Positions 34,016 through 41,858 of a DNA stretch of 64,000 nucleotides are shown here, piece by piece. The translations under genes were made by a program, and so were the position numbers. The notes below the pieces were generated by a model. The model did not search any database and was not told the DNA's origin. It worked only from the letters and a program-made list of their open reading frames with translations. This stretch comes from Streptomyces canus (GTDB lineage Bacteria > Actinomycetota > Actinomycetes > Streptomycetales > Streptomycetaceae). Where the stretch lies: the NCBI RefSeq assembly GCF_030815415.1, contig NZ_JAUSWW010000001.1, forward strand, positions 3,720,001-3,784,000, given 5' to 3'. Within the stretch, counting starts at the first letter, position 1, and every line of letters begins with the position of its first letter.

Positions 34016-34917
34016 TACTGCTTCTGCAGGTGCTCCCAGAACCCGTCCCGCAACGCCCGCCGCAGATCCGCCTGCCCCCGCAGGGAGTACTGGAGCAGCC
34101 CTTCCGCCTCCACCAGCAGATCCTGGTCCACCGACCCCGGCAGATAAGGGTGCCCCGGCAGCAGCTCCCCCACCGACTCCCGCCCCCGCGCCGCCAGCCA
34201 CTTCGCCGCGATCTGGGCGCCCACGAAGCGGACGTCCTCACGGCCGGGCCGGTTCACCGAGGTCTCGAAGGCGGCGGACGTACGCCGTGACACGTACGGC
34301 TTGAAGAAGTCGAGGTCGAGGACGCGCTGGCTGTCGACCTCCCAGAGCAGCGGCTCGGCCTGGTTGCGGCCCTCGGGCGCCTCGATGCCCCACAGGTGGA
34401 CGCGGGCGCCGTACCCCTGGGCCGCCTCGACCGCCGAGACCAGGTCCTCGTCGCCGCCGAGCAGGGCCGCGTCGCTGATCGCCCGGTGCCGGGCCAGGGA
34501 CTCCAGATCGGACCTGATCAGTGAGTCGACGCCCTTCTGCTGGTTGTTGGCGTTGAGATTGCCCAGCCGTACCTTGACGTCCGGAAGCTCGGCGACCGTC
34601 TGCTGCTCGGCGGTGTGGATGCGGCGCCGGGCGCCGTCGTACCAGTAGACCCGCAGCAGTCTGCTGTCCGCGAAGATCGTGCGGGCCCGGTCGATGAGCG
34701 CCTCGATCAGCCCCTCGGCGTCCAGGTCGAAGGCCCGGCGGTCCTCGGTCCCGGCGACCAGACGGCCCGCGGCCGCGTACAGATACCCCGCGTCGACGAA
34801 GATCGCATGGGTCGAGGGCGTCTTCGCCACCTCGGCGAGCATGCGCGTCAGCAGCTCGTTGGTGCGGTCGATGCGGGCGGCGAGTGCCGCGAGGTTGTCG
34901 TCGTTCATCGCTTCCAT
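34012..34917 (-). CDS. NYN/PIN-like domain protein (putative ribonuclease)
   Basis: A 301-residue protein with an NYN domain (PIN-like nuclease fold): HAIFVDAGYLYAAAG near residue 40 with the first metal-binding Asp, QQKGVDSLIRSDLESLA in the middle (Asp), and AALLGGDEDLVSAVEAAQGYG near 150 (Asp/Glu). The C-terminal third (FFKPYVSRRTSAAFETSVNR onward) is unassigned but well ordered in composition. Starts at 34917 and 34908 (MNDDNLAAL) are both possible; neither has a clear ribosome binding site. Family members process or degrade RNA; no partner gene is evident here. Confidence 0.82.
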   Translation of the reverse strand: MEAMNDDNLAALAARIDRTNELLTRMLAEVAKTPSTHAIFVDAGYLYAAAGRLVAGTEDRRAFDLDAEGLIEALIDRARTIFADSRLLRVYWYDGARRRIHTAEQQTVAELPDVKVRLGNLNANNQQKGVDSLIRSDLESLARHRAISDAALLGGDEDLVSAVEAAQGYGARVHLWGIEAPEGRNQAEPLLWEVDSQRVLDLDFFKPYVSRRTSAAFETSVNRPGREDVRFVGAQIAAKWLAARGRESVGELLPGHPYLPGSVDQDLLVEAEGLLQYSLRGQADLRRALRDGFWEHLQKQY

Positions 34918-34929
34918 TGTCCCGGCGGT

Positions 34930-35110
34930 CACGCTGCGAACACAACCGGTCCCGGTCGGTCTCCGAAGGGACGGCGGAGAGTTGCTTACCGGTCAGTAGT
35001 TAGCCGTTCGAAAAATTTCTTTAGCGTAGGGAATGTTTGTAACACGCACCCCGTTGACTACCTACGTACGCAGTAATTCTCCGCAGGAGGATGACCAGAC
35101 GAAGGGAGAA
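34930..35110. promoter_or_regulatory. AT-richer region upstream of the 50-residue protein
   Basis: This is one of the least G+C-rich stretches in the window (CGAAAAATTTCTTTAGCG around 35010-35027) and includes TTGACT at 35052-35057 and GTAATTCT at 35073-35080. It most likely holds the promoter of the small gene at 35115 and that of the divergent NYN gene. I cannot fix the boxes. Confidence 0.45.
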
Positions 35111-35114
35111 GCCC

Positions 35115-35267
35115 ATGCGCTTCGAAATCATGCGACTCGACGACGTCGACGGCACGCCCGTGGACAGCACCGTTGTGGACGCCGCCTCCGTCAATCGGAT
35201 CGTTCAGCAGGCCGCCTCGATAGGCCAGCGACTCTGGATCCGCCCGGCCGAGGCCTCGGCCTCGTAA
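35115..35267 (+). CDS. Conserved 50-residue Streptomyces protein
   Basis: A 50-residue ORF beginning MRFEIMRLDDVDGTPVDSTV and ending RPAEASAS, with a strong ribosome binding site (GAAGGGAGAAGCCC) and a bidirectional terminator just behind it. I recall near-identical small proteins across Streptomyces but no assigned role. It looks like a beta strand, a loop and one amphipathic helix (VDAASVNRIVQQAASIGQRL), so it is probably soluble. The AT-rich region in front suggests a well-expressed, regulated gene. Confidence 0.75.
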   Translation: MRFEIMRLDDVDGTPVDSTVVDAASVNRIVQQAASIGQRLWIRPAEASAS

Positions 35268-35292
35268 CACATACGCGGTAACACCCAGGCTT

Positions 35293-35332
35293 CAGAGCCC
35301 CCGTACGGCAACGATGTCGTACGGGGGCTCTG
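35293..35332. terminator. Bidirectional terminator
   Basis: A perfect 15-bp stem: CAGAGCCCCCGTACG (35293-35307) with CGTACGGGGGCTCTG (35318-35332), between the convergent small gene and marC. Confidence 0.88.
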
Positions 35333-35350
35333 CGCTGTCCGGCCACGGGA

Positions 35351-35956
35351 TCAGCTCGCCTGGATGACCTGCGTGATGCCGTTGATGATCTGCTGCACGG
35401 CGATCGCGGAGAGCATCATGCCCGCGAGCCGTGTCACCAGGACCACGCCGCCGTCCTTGATGACCCGGATGATCAGCAGCGAGTACCGCATCACCACCCA
35501 CAGCACGACATGGATGGCGAGGATCGCCGTCCACACCGACACCTGCGTGGCGACGCTGTCGGCCTTCTGCACGGCGAGGATGACCGACACGATCGCGCCC
35601 GGCCCGGCGAGCAGCGGCATGCCCAGCGGCACCAGCGCCACATTGACGTCCTTGGTCTGCTTGGGTTCGTCGGTCTTGCCGGTCAGCAGGTCCAGGGCGA
35701 TCAGCAGAAGCAGCAGCCCGCCCGCGATCATCAGCGCGGGGACGGAGACATGCAGGTAGTCGAGGATCTGGTGCCCGAGGAGCCCGAAGACGGTGATGAC
35801 ACCGCCGGCGACACAGACGGCCTGGAAGGCCATCCGCTTCTGCACCTTGGCGGGCCGGCCGGAGGTCAGCGCCAGGAAGATCGGGGTGATCCCGGGGGGA
35901 TCCATGATGACGAAGAGGGTCAGGAACAGGGAGCCGAAAACGGCAGCGTCGAACAC
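35351..35956 (-). CDS. MarC-family integral membrane protein
   Basis: A 201-residue membrane protein with six hydrophobic segments. MarC/UPF0056 hallmarks are the early FVIMDPPGITPIFLAL and the second-half LVPLGMPLLAGPGAIVSVIL. The function of the family is uncertain; an earlier link to multiple antibiotic resistance was not upheld. The start is GTG with AAGG nine bases upstream. It lies 53 bp downstream of the PHP-domain gene on the same strand and ends at a shared terminator, so the two form an operon. Confidence 0.9.
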   Translation of the reverse strand: MFDAAVFGSLFLTLFVIMDPPGITPIFLALTSGRPAKVQKRMAFQAVCVAGGVITVFGLLGHQILDYLHVSVPALMIAGGLLLLLIALDLLTGKTDEPKQTKDVNVALVPLGMPLLAGPGAIVSVILAVQKADSVATQVSVWTAILAIHVVLWVVMRYSLLIIRVIKDGGVVLVTRLAGMMLSAIAVQQIINGITQVIQAS

Positions 35957-36009
35957 AGGAGAACCTTGCGAGGAGAAAGGGAGAGATCAGATGGACGTGA
36001 GAGCGAGTC

Positions 36010-36867
36010 TCAGACTCCGCCGGTCCCCGGCACCGGGAACGCGCCGGTGGCACGCCGGGTGATCTCGCCGTACACCTCGGGGTCGGTCCGGTACTCGCCG
36101 AGCGTGACGGTCTTGCGGCTGCCGTGATAGTCGGAGGACCCGGTGACCAGCAGCCCCAGCTCGGCGGCGAGTCCGCGCAGCCCGGCCCGGGTCTCGTCGT
36201 CGTGGTCCATGTGGTCGACCTCGATACCGTCGAGCCCGGCCGCGGCCATCTCGGCGATCGCGGACTCCGGCACCGTGTGCCCGCGCTTGCTGGCGCCCGG
36301 GTGCGCGAAGACGGTGACGCCGCCCGCGGCCTTGACCAGCCGGATCGCCTCGAAGGGGTCGGTCTCGTGCTTCTCCACGTGGGCCCGGCCGCCGTCGGCG
36401 AGCCAGTCCTGGGTGAAGGCGTCGCTCACGGTCGGTACGACCCCGAGTTCGACGAGCGCGGTGGCGACATGCGGCCGCCCGACGGACCCGTCCCCGGCGA
36501 TCCGCATCACCTGTTCCCAGGTGACGGGCACACCCAGCTCGTTGAGCCGGGCGACCATGCCCCGCGCCCGCGGCACCCGGTCGTCCCGCACCAGCTCCCG
36601 CTCGGCGAGCAGCTCCGCCTCCTCGGGATCGAAGAGGTAGGCCAGCATGTGCATGGACACGCCGTCGATACGACACGACAGCTCGGCCCCGGTGACGAGC
36701 GTGAGCCCCTCCGGCAGCGCCGCGATCGCCTCGGCATACCCGCGAGTGGTGTCGTGATCGGTCAGCGCGACCACGTCCAGCCCAGCAGCAGCGGCATTAC
36801 GCACCAGCTCAGCAGGCGTGTCCGTCCCATCCGAAGCCGTGGAGTGGGTGTGCAGATCAATGCGCAC
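36010..36867 (-). CDS. PHP-domain phosphoesterase (RNase AM / nucleotide phosphatase type)
   Basis: A 285-residue PHP-domain protein. The metal-binding motifs are RIDLHTHSTASDGT at residues 2-15, VVALTDHDTT near 40, GAELSCRIDG near 67, and the C-terminal GSSDYHGSRK near 245. Family members are metal-dependent phosphoesterases acting on nucleotides or RNA ends (TrpH/YciV group). The GTG at 36867 is chosen because GGAG lies 8 nt upstream; GTG at 36885 in frame is possible. It leads a two-gene operon with marC. Confidence 0.88.
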   Translation of the reverse strand: MRIDLHTHSTASDGTDTPAELVRNAAAAGLDVVALTDHDTTRGYAEAIAALPEGLTLVTGAELSCRIDGVSMHMLAYLFDPEEAELLAERELVRDDRVPRARGMVARLNELGVPVTWEQVMRIAGDGSVGRPHVATALVELGVVPTVSDAFTQDWLADGGRAHVEKHETDPFEAIRLVKAAGGVTVFAHPGASKRGHTVPESAIAEMAAAGLDGIEVDHMDHDDETRAGLRGLAAELGLLVTGSSDYHGSRKTVTLGEYRTDPEVYGEITRRATGAFPVPGTGGV

Positions 36868-36977
36868 GACACGAACTCCAGACACCGACGGAACACAAGG
36901 GACCGCACAAGGATAACCGGATCCCCAAGGCCCCCCGTCACACCCGAAACCTGCGAGAGACCTTTACATCAACTTCC

Positions 36978-37030
36978 CTAGGGGCGCGGGGAACTGCGCG
37001 ATCAACCACAACGCACCCGCAGCCGCCAAC
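36978..37030. repeat. Dispersed Streptomyces intergenic repeat
   Basis: The stretch GGGGCGCGGGGAACTGCGCG (36981-37000) and the following ATCAACCACAACGCACCCGC match the widespread Streptomyces intergenic element that also appears at 27880-27955. It lies between the PHP gene and the DUF6758 gene. Confidence 0.65.
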
Positions 37031-37057
37031 GCACCGAAGCCCCCACCCCCGTAGGCG

Positions 37058-37699
37058 CTACGGCTCGAGCAAGCGCGGCGACAACGCTCCGCAGGGCACC
37101 AGCTCCACCTCGGCCCCCGCGTCCCGCAGATCCGTCAGCACCAGCTCGTCGTACATCAGCAGGCCCGACTGCTCGGGCCACACCACGGCCCACAGCCACA
37201 GTCCGCGAGCCTCGCCCGCGAAGACCGCACGATCGTCCGGCACCCCGGAGACATGCCACAGCGGCGTGGGCCGCCCAGCCGCCAGCACCTTGGCCTGCGG
37301 CGGCTTCTCGACGCTCATGTACGGTCCCGGGTCCGGCCCGTCGATCCCGGCGTACCGCGCCCCGAGCCCCACACCGAGTTCCTCGGCGACCAGGATCAGT
37401 TCTCCGATACCGCCCAGCGGTCCGGGCCCCGTGCACGCCACAGCTGTCGCGCGCCCTCCGCTGCGGTCGTCGCCCGCGCAGCCCACGCCCGTGAACAGCC
37501 AGCCGACCGGCAGTGGCCACGGCATCCAGACCGGTACCTGTGTGCGGTGCACCACGACGTCGAGCGCCTCGACGCTGGGCGGGATCACCGGCTGGAGCGG
37601 ATGCACCGTCCCGTGCACATCGCACTGCCAGGTGTCGGCGAAGAGTCCGGGAGCCCTGACCCGGCCACCACACTTCGGGCAACTGGGTTCGCCCCTCAT
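37058..37699 (-). CDS. DUF6758 family protein with a zinc-ribbon-like N-terminus
   Basis: A 213-residue protein. The N-terminus has CPKC (residues 7-10) and WQCDVHG (about 24-30), resembling a zinc ribbon. The rest is soluble and rich in Gly/Pro turns (PVWMPWPLPVGWLFTGVG, CTGPGPLGGIGELILVAEE). I know the family from streptomycete genomes only as DUF6758, without an assigned role. ATG start at 37699. It is divergent from the MFS exporter. Confidence 0.82.
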   Translation of the reverse strand: MRGEPSCPKCGGRVRAPGLFADTWQCDVHGTVHPLQPVIPPSVEALDVVVHRTQVPVWMPWPLPVGWLFTGVGCAGDDRSGGRATAVACTGPGPLGGIGELILVAEELGVGLGARYAGIDGPDPGPYMSVEKPPQAKVLAAGRPTPLWHVSGVPDDRAVFAGEARGLWLWAVVWPEQSGLLMYDELVLTDLRDAGAEVELVPCGALSPRLLEP

Positions 37700-37779
37700 A
37701 GGGCCCCACGGTCCTACCCCTGCTCCCCCACGTCAAGGACGATCACCCGTCCGGACGGAACCGCCTTCAGGATCGCCCC

Positions 37780-37860
37780 ACCAGGGGAAACTAGATGTAG
37801 CTTGCATTATTTAGCTGCCCTAACTTACTATGTGCATATACCAACCATCTCCTCGCCGGA
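37780..37860 (+). promoter_or_regulatory. AT-rich promoter/operator of the MFS exporter
   Basis: TTGCAT (37802-37807) and TTACTA (37825-37830) are 17 nt apart and precede the exporter by about 45 nt. The whole stretch is unusually AT-rich (GCATTATTTAGCTGCCC) and carries TGCAT/TGCATA sequences at both ends, as a regulator operator might. Confidence 0.5.
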
Positions 37861-37872
37861 ATTGGAGAAACC

Positions 37873-39096
37873 ATGGACGCCTTCGACGCGGGAGCGGGCA
37901 GCCTCCTGCGACAGCCCAAGGCGGTCTGGGCCACGGCCGGTGCCTCCGTCGTCGCCTTCATGGGCATTGGACTGGTCGACCCGATCCTCCCGTCCATCGC
38001 CCAGGGCCTCGACGCCACCGCCAGCCAGGTCTCCCTGCTCTTCACCTCGTACTTCCTCATCACCGCCGTCGCGATGCTGGTCACCGGCTTCGTCTCCAGC
38101 CGCATCGGCGGCCGCAAGACCCTGCTGCTCGGCCTCGCGTTCGTGGTCGTCTTCGCCGGCCTCGCGGGCACCTCGAACTCGGTCGCCGAACTCGTCGGCT
38201 TCCGGGCGGGCTGGGGCCTCGGCAACGCCCTCTTCGTCTCGACGGCCCTCGCCGTCATCGTCGGCGCGGCGGCGGGCGGGAGCGCCGCGGCGATCCTGCT
38301 GTACGAGTCGGCGCTCGGCCTGGGCATGGCATGCGGGCCGCTGCTGGGCGCGCTGCTCGGCGACGCCAACTGGCGCTACCCGTTCTTCGGCACGGCGTTC
38401 CTGATGGCGGTCGGCTTCCTGTGCATCACAGTGTTCCTGAAGGAGCAGCCCAAGCCGGACCGCAAGACCTCACTGCTCGACCCCCTCAAGGCACTGGGCC
38501 ACGGCGGCCTCGCCTCCGCCGCCGCCTCGGCGTTCTTCTACAACTACACGTTCTTCACCGTGCTGGCCTTCACGCCGTTCGTGCTGAACATGACCCCGTA
38601 CAAGTCGGGTGCCGTGTTCTTCGCCTGGGGCGTGCTGCTCGCCGTGTTCTCGGTGCTCGTGGCACCGCGTCTGCAACGGCGGTTCGGTTCGCTGAAGGTG
38701 CTCGGCGGCTCGCTCGTCCTGCTCGCCGTCGACGTACTCGTCCTCGGCTACGGCAGTCACACCCTCGCGATCGTCTGCACGATCCTCTCCGGCGCGTTCA
38801 TCGGCGTGAACAACACCGTCTACACGGAACTGGCGCTCGGCGTGTCGGACGCGCCGCGCCCGGTGGCGAGCGCCGGCTACAACTTCGTGCGCTGGTTCGC
38901 GGCCGCCGCCGCGCCCTACTTCGCGCCGAAGATCGAGGAGTGGAGCGACATCCACATGCCGTTCGTGGTGGCGGCGGTGACCGCCGTCCTGGGCGCGCTC
39001 GTGGTCGTCGTACGACGGAACGCGCTCACTCACGAAGCGGAGGAACTGGAGTCGAAGCACGCCACAGAGGACAGCGTGGCCGTCTTCGCCAACTGA
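37873..39096 (+). CDS. MFS transporter, drug-efflux (DHA1) type
   Basis: A 407-residue major-facilitator protein with twelve membrane segments. Motif A is seen at VTGFVSSRIGGRKTLLLG (about 75-92), and the motif C-like GLGMACGPLLGALLG near 155 is typical of exporters. The start has GGAGAAACC in front. The AT-rich putative operator upstream suggests local control by a MarR/TetR-like repressor, but no such gene is adjacent. Substrate unknown. Confidence 0.9.
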   Translation: MDAFDAGAGSLLRQPKAVWATAGASVVAFMGIGLVDPILPSIAQGLDATASQVSLLFTSYFLITAVAMLVTGFVSSRIGGRKTLLLGLAFVVVFAGLAGTSNSVAELVGFRAGWGLGNALFVSTALAVIVGAAAGGSAAAILLYESALGLGMACGPLLGALLGDANWRYPFFGTAFLMAVGFLCITVFLKEQPKPDRKTSLLDPLKALGHGGLASAAASAFFYNYTFFTVLAFTPFVLNMTPYKSGAVFFAWGVLLAVFSVLVAPRLQRRFGSLKVLGGSLVLLAVDVLVLGYGSHTLAIVCTILSGAFIGVNNTVYTELALGVSDAPRPVASAGYNFVRWFAAAAAPYFAPKIEEWSDIHMPFVVAAVTAVLGALVVVVRRNALTHEAEELESKHATEDSVAVFAN

Positions 39097-39126
39097 CGCT
39101 TTTCAGCCACCGGTTGGTGACGTCAG

Positions 39127-39711
39127 TCACTCCAGCGGGACGGACTTCCGGGACGGATCCCGGAGATCCGTCCCGTTCGTCAGCCAGCGCTCCTGGAGGG
39201 CCTGAGCACCGTGGACGCGCTTCCAGGCGGCCTCGTTCGGGGTCATGGGCAGCAGCGGCAGGAACTGGACCGGGTCCATGGGCTCGTCGAGCTCCAGGTC
39301 CTCGACCAGGCCGCCCGGTTCGGCCACCAGGACCGAGGTGAACGGGGCGCCGGGCCACAGGGGTTCGCCGACGTCGAGGGAAGCGCCGGGGGCCACGATC
39401 ACGCCCTCGACCTGCGGGGACGCGGCGAGTACGGCGAGCGGCCGGAGCACCTTGTCGGTGTCGGCGAGTCCGGCGCGGACCGAGAGGACCAGCTCGGCGC
39501 GCGGTCCCTTGACCGGGTCGGCGAGCGTCGCGGTGGGGTCGCCCATCGGTTGCGCCGACATGCCGAGCGTGGCGTAGCGGACGATGTCGCCCTCCTGGAA
39601 ACGCAGCACCTCGACACGGTCCGTGCCGAGGAAGGTGACCGCGGCGCGCGCGTCCGGTTCGCCCAGCGCCGTACGCAACCGGGCCTCGACCAGAGGAAGA
39701 ACATCAGCCAT
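39127..39711 (-). CDS. Suppressor-of-fused (SUFU) domain protein
   Basis: A 194-residue protein of the bacterial SUFU-like family (PF05076), with features such as LVLSVRAGLADTDKVLRPLA and GLVEDLELDEPMDPVQFLPL, then LPMTPNEAAWKRVHGAQAL near the C-terminus. Bacterial members are often immunity proteins or stand-alone; no toxin is adjacent. The ATG at 39711 is chosen over a TTG at 39744. It shares an upstream control region with corA. Confidence 0.82.
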   Translation of the reverse strand: MADVLPLVEARLRTALGEPDARAAVTFLGTDRVEVLRFQEGDIVRYATLGMSAQPMGDPTATLADPVKGPRAELVLSVRAGLADTDKVLRPLAVLAASPQVEGVIVAPGASLDVGEPLWPGAPFTSVLVAEPGGLVEDLELDEPMDPVQFLPLLPMTPNEAAWKRVHGAQALQERWLTNGTDLRDPSRKSVPLE

Positions 39712-39753
39712 GCCGCGAGCATAGAACTCGTCAGTACCGGGCAAAGCAGCGCC

Positions 39754-39947
39754 TTGACTATTCGGTCGGCTGATACTCTTTGCCGGTGGTTCGGGGCAGC
39801 ACGCAGAAGCGTCGCTATCGAGTCCCGACGCCGTGAGACTCCCCCTACGGGGAATGGCTCGTCCCTTACGAGGGACCGACCGGAGGAGGTGGGGCTGTCA
39901 TGGATCGAAGTCGACCTGGTAGTACCACTCGCTCTTCCGGCCACTGA
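39754..39947 (+). promoter_or_regulatory. Structured corA leader: promoter-like boxes, three hairpins, ribosome binding site and mini-ORF
   Basis: TTGACT (39754-39759) and TACTCT (39774-39779) have a short 14-nt spacer. Then come three consecutive hairpins: GCGTCG/CGACGC (39809-39814 with 39826-39831), TCCCC/GGGGA (39840-39844 with 39849-39853) and GTCCCT/AGGGAC with a TACG loop (39861-39876). A strong GGAGGAGG (39882-39889) precedes a 15-codon ORF. corA itself starts 243 nt after this ORF ends. Confidence 0.6.
39900..39947 (+). CDS. 15-residue leader ORF upstream of corA
   Basis: ATG at 39900 with GGAGGAGG about ten bases upstream; the product reads MDRSRPGSTTRSSGH. It is Arg/Ser/Thr-rich with a single Pro. 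The ribosome binding site is among the best in the window, which is hard to explain unless the ORF is translated. In enterobacteria short leader ORFs control Mg2+ transporter genes (mgtL, corL); whether this one does is inference. Confidence 0.5.
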   Translation: MDRSRPGSTTRSSGH

Positions 39948-40189
39948 TGTAGCTGATCCGCCCTCGGCCGATCGCCGCCTCTCACGCTCGCGTCTTCATC
40001 GTCGGAAGAGCACTTCGTCTCGTTTTGCCTGATCTGTTTGATCTGTATCAGCAGCGAAACCCGCTACCGCAATGGTGCGGTGCTCCCCGCTTTGTGGACG
40101 TGCCAAACATCCGCAGTCAGGACGTCCTCATTCCGGGCAGTTCCATCCGTTGAAGCGGCTTTTCGTTGCCTGTCGCGAAGGAGCCCGCC

Positions 40190-41308
40190 ATGTCGATGAT
40201 CCGCGACCTGCGTGCCGTGGTCCGACCCTCCCGCGTCTCGCTGCGCAAGAGCAGCAGCACCGACTACGACACCACGCGTGACCCCGGGACGCCCTCGGCC
40301 GTCGTCGACTGCGCCGTCTACCGCGACGGGGCCCGCATCCAGCTGCCGACGGCCCTGACCCCGCACGAGGCGATGCGTCAGGTGCGCCGTGACGGGGGCT
40401 TCGTGTGGATCGGGCTGCACGAGCCGACCGAGGCCGAATTCTCCGGTATCGCAAGCGAGTTCGGGCTGCACCCGCTGGCCGTGGAGGACGCGGTGCAGGC
40501 ACACCAGCGGCCCAAGCTGGAGCGCTACGACGACTCCCTCTTCACCGTCTTCAAGACCATCCACTACGTCGAGCACGACGAGCTCACCGCCAACAGCGAG
40601 ATCGTCGAGACCGGCGAGGTCATGTGCTTCACCGGACGGGACTTCTTCATCACCGTCCGGCACGGCGGACAGGGTTCGCTGCGGGCGCTGCGCCACCGTC
40701 TCCAGGACGACCCCGAGCTGCTCGCCAAGGGCCCTTCGGCGGTGCTGCACGCGATCGCCGACCATGTCGTCGACGGGTACATCGCGGTCGCCGACGCGGT
40801 GCAGGACGACATCGACGAGGTCGAGACGGAGGTGTTCTCGCCGGGGCGCAAGGGCTCGCCGCGCGGCACGGACGCCGGCCGGATCTACCAACTCAAGCGT
40901 GAGGTCCTGGAGTTCAAGCGGGCCGTCTCGCCGCTCCTGCGCCCCATGCAGCTGCTGAGCGAGCGGCCGATGCGGCTCATCGACCCCGACATCCACAAGT
41001 ACTTCCGGGACGTCGCCGACCACCTCGCCCGGGTCCAGGAGCAGGTCATCGGCTTCGACGAGCTGCTCAACTCGATCCTCCAGGCCAACCTCGCCCAGGC
41101 GTCCGTCGCGCAGAACGAGGACATGCGGAAGATCACCTCGTGGGCGGCCATCATCGCCGTACCGACGATGGTGTGCGGTGTGTACGGCATGAACTTCGAG
41201 CACATGCCCGAGCTGCACTGGCGGTACGGCTATCCCGTGATCATGATGATCACCGGTGTCATCTGCCTCGGCATCCATCGCACGTTGAAGCGCAACGGCT
41301 GGCTGTGA
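40190..41308 (+). CDS. corA: CorA magnesium/cobalt channel
   Basis: A 372-residue CorA. A large N-terminal cytoplasmic domain (to ~305) with LHPLAVEDAVQAHQRPKLERYDDSLF near 110 precedes two C-terminal membrane segments. The selectivity motif YGMN (in VYGMNFEHMPELHW) ends the first segment near residue 330, and the second ends in the basic HRTLKRNGWL tail. It works as a pentameric Mg2+ channel in the inner membrane. ATG at 40190 follows CGAAGGAGCCCGCC. Its long leader with a mini-ORF suggests post-transcriptional control. A soluble MgtE-like gene 1.5 kb downstream suggests a local Mg2+ theme. Confidence 0.95.
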   Translation: MSMIRDLRAVVRPSRVSLRKSSSTDYDTTRDPGTPSAVVDCAVYRDGARIQLPTALTPHEAMRQVRRDGGFVWIGLHEPTEAEFSGIASEFGLHPLAVEDAVQAHQRPKLERYDDSLFTVFKTIHYVEHDELTANSEIVETGEVMCFTGRDFFITVRHGGQGSLRALRHRLQDDPELLAKGPSAVLHAIADHVVDGYIAVADAVQDDIDEVETEVFSPGRKGSPRGTDAGRIYQLKREVLEFKRAVSPLLRPMQLLSERPMRLIDPDIHKYFRDVADHLARVQEQVIGFDELLNSILQANLAQASVAQNEDMRKITSWAAIIAVPTMVCGVYGMNFEHMPELHWRYGYPVIMMITGVICLGIHRTLKRNGWL

Positions 41309-41345
41309 CCCGGTCCCGGTGAGCCCGCCTGGATAGGCTGGGCGC

Positions 41346-41858
41346 ATGACAAGTGAGCTGCTCGACCAGGCCCTCGTCGAGGAGGCCACGAAGAAGTCCG
41401 GCCTTGTCTGGGTCAGGGGTCCCGAGGGTCCGGCCCGGGCGCTCTGGCACGTGTGGCACGAGGGTGCGGCGTGTCTGGTCGGCGACGGGCCGGGCGAGCA
41501 GCCGCTGCCGGGGCTCACCGACGGGACCGAGGCCGAGGTGACCGTCCGCAGCAAGGACAAGGGCGGGCGGCTGGTGGCCTGGACGGCGAAGGTCATCGAG
41601 CTGTCCGCCGGGTCCGAGGCCTGGGACGCGGCTGTCGCCGAACTCAAGGGCAAGCGGCTCAACGCGCCCGACGGCGAGGCGATGACGGGGCGCTGGGCGC
41701 GCGAGTGCCGGGTGCTGCGACTCGAGCCGACGGGGTCGACGCTGCCGTTGCCGGACGGGGATCTGGCCGAGGCGCCGGTTCCCACGACGGCCACGACCCG
41801 GCAGCCGATCCCCGCCGGGCTTCCCAAGCTGCTGCTGAAGCGGCGCAAGCGGAAGTAG
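41346..41858 (+). CDS. Conserved hypothetical protein, possible split-barrel fold
   Basis: A 170-residue soluble protein with alternating strands (KSGLVWVRGP, PARALWHVWHEGAACLV, AEVTVRSKDKGGRLVAWTAKVIEL), a composition reminiscent of FMN-binding split-barrel proteins; no flavin motif is certain. The C-terminus is basic (LKRRKRK). The ATG lies 6 nt after a TAGGCT box and lacks a Shine-Dalgarno, so a leaderless mRNA is likely. It converges with the lipoprotein gene (stop codons adjacent). Function unknown. Confidence 0.8.
   Translation: MTSELLDQALVEEATKKSGLVWVRGPEGPARALWHVWHEGAACLVGDGPGEQPLPGLTDGTEAEVTVRSKDKGGRLVAWTAKVIELSAGSEAWDAAVAELKGKRLNAPDGEAMTGRWARECRVLRLEPTGSTLPLPDGDLAEAPVPTTATTRQPIPAGLPKLLLKRRKRK

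Noticed and set aside
37790..37840. Iron box (IdeR/DmdR type) before the MFS exporter
   Set aside because: Best alignment with the 19-bp consensus matched less than half of the positions.
39780..39950. M-box (ykoK) magnesium riboswitch upstream of corA
   Set aside because: I could not find the conserved M-box core segments; the hairpins seen do not follow its layout.
40064..41848. A 594-codon minus-strand frame opposite corA and its neighbour
   Set aside because: The plus strand carries an intact CorA with GMN motif and a ribosome binding site.
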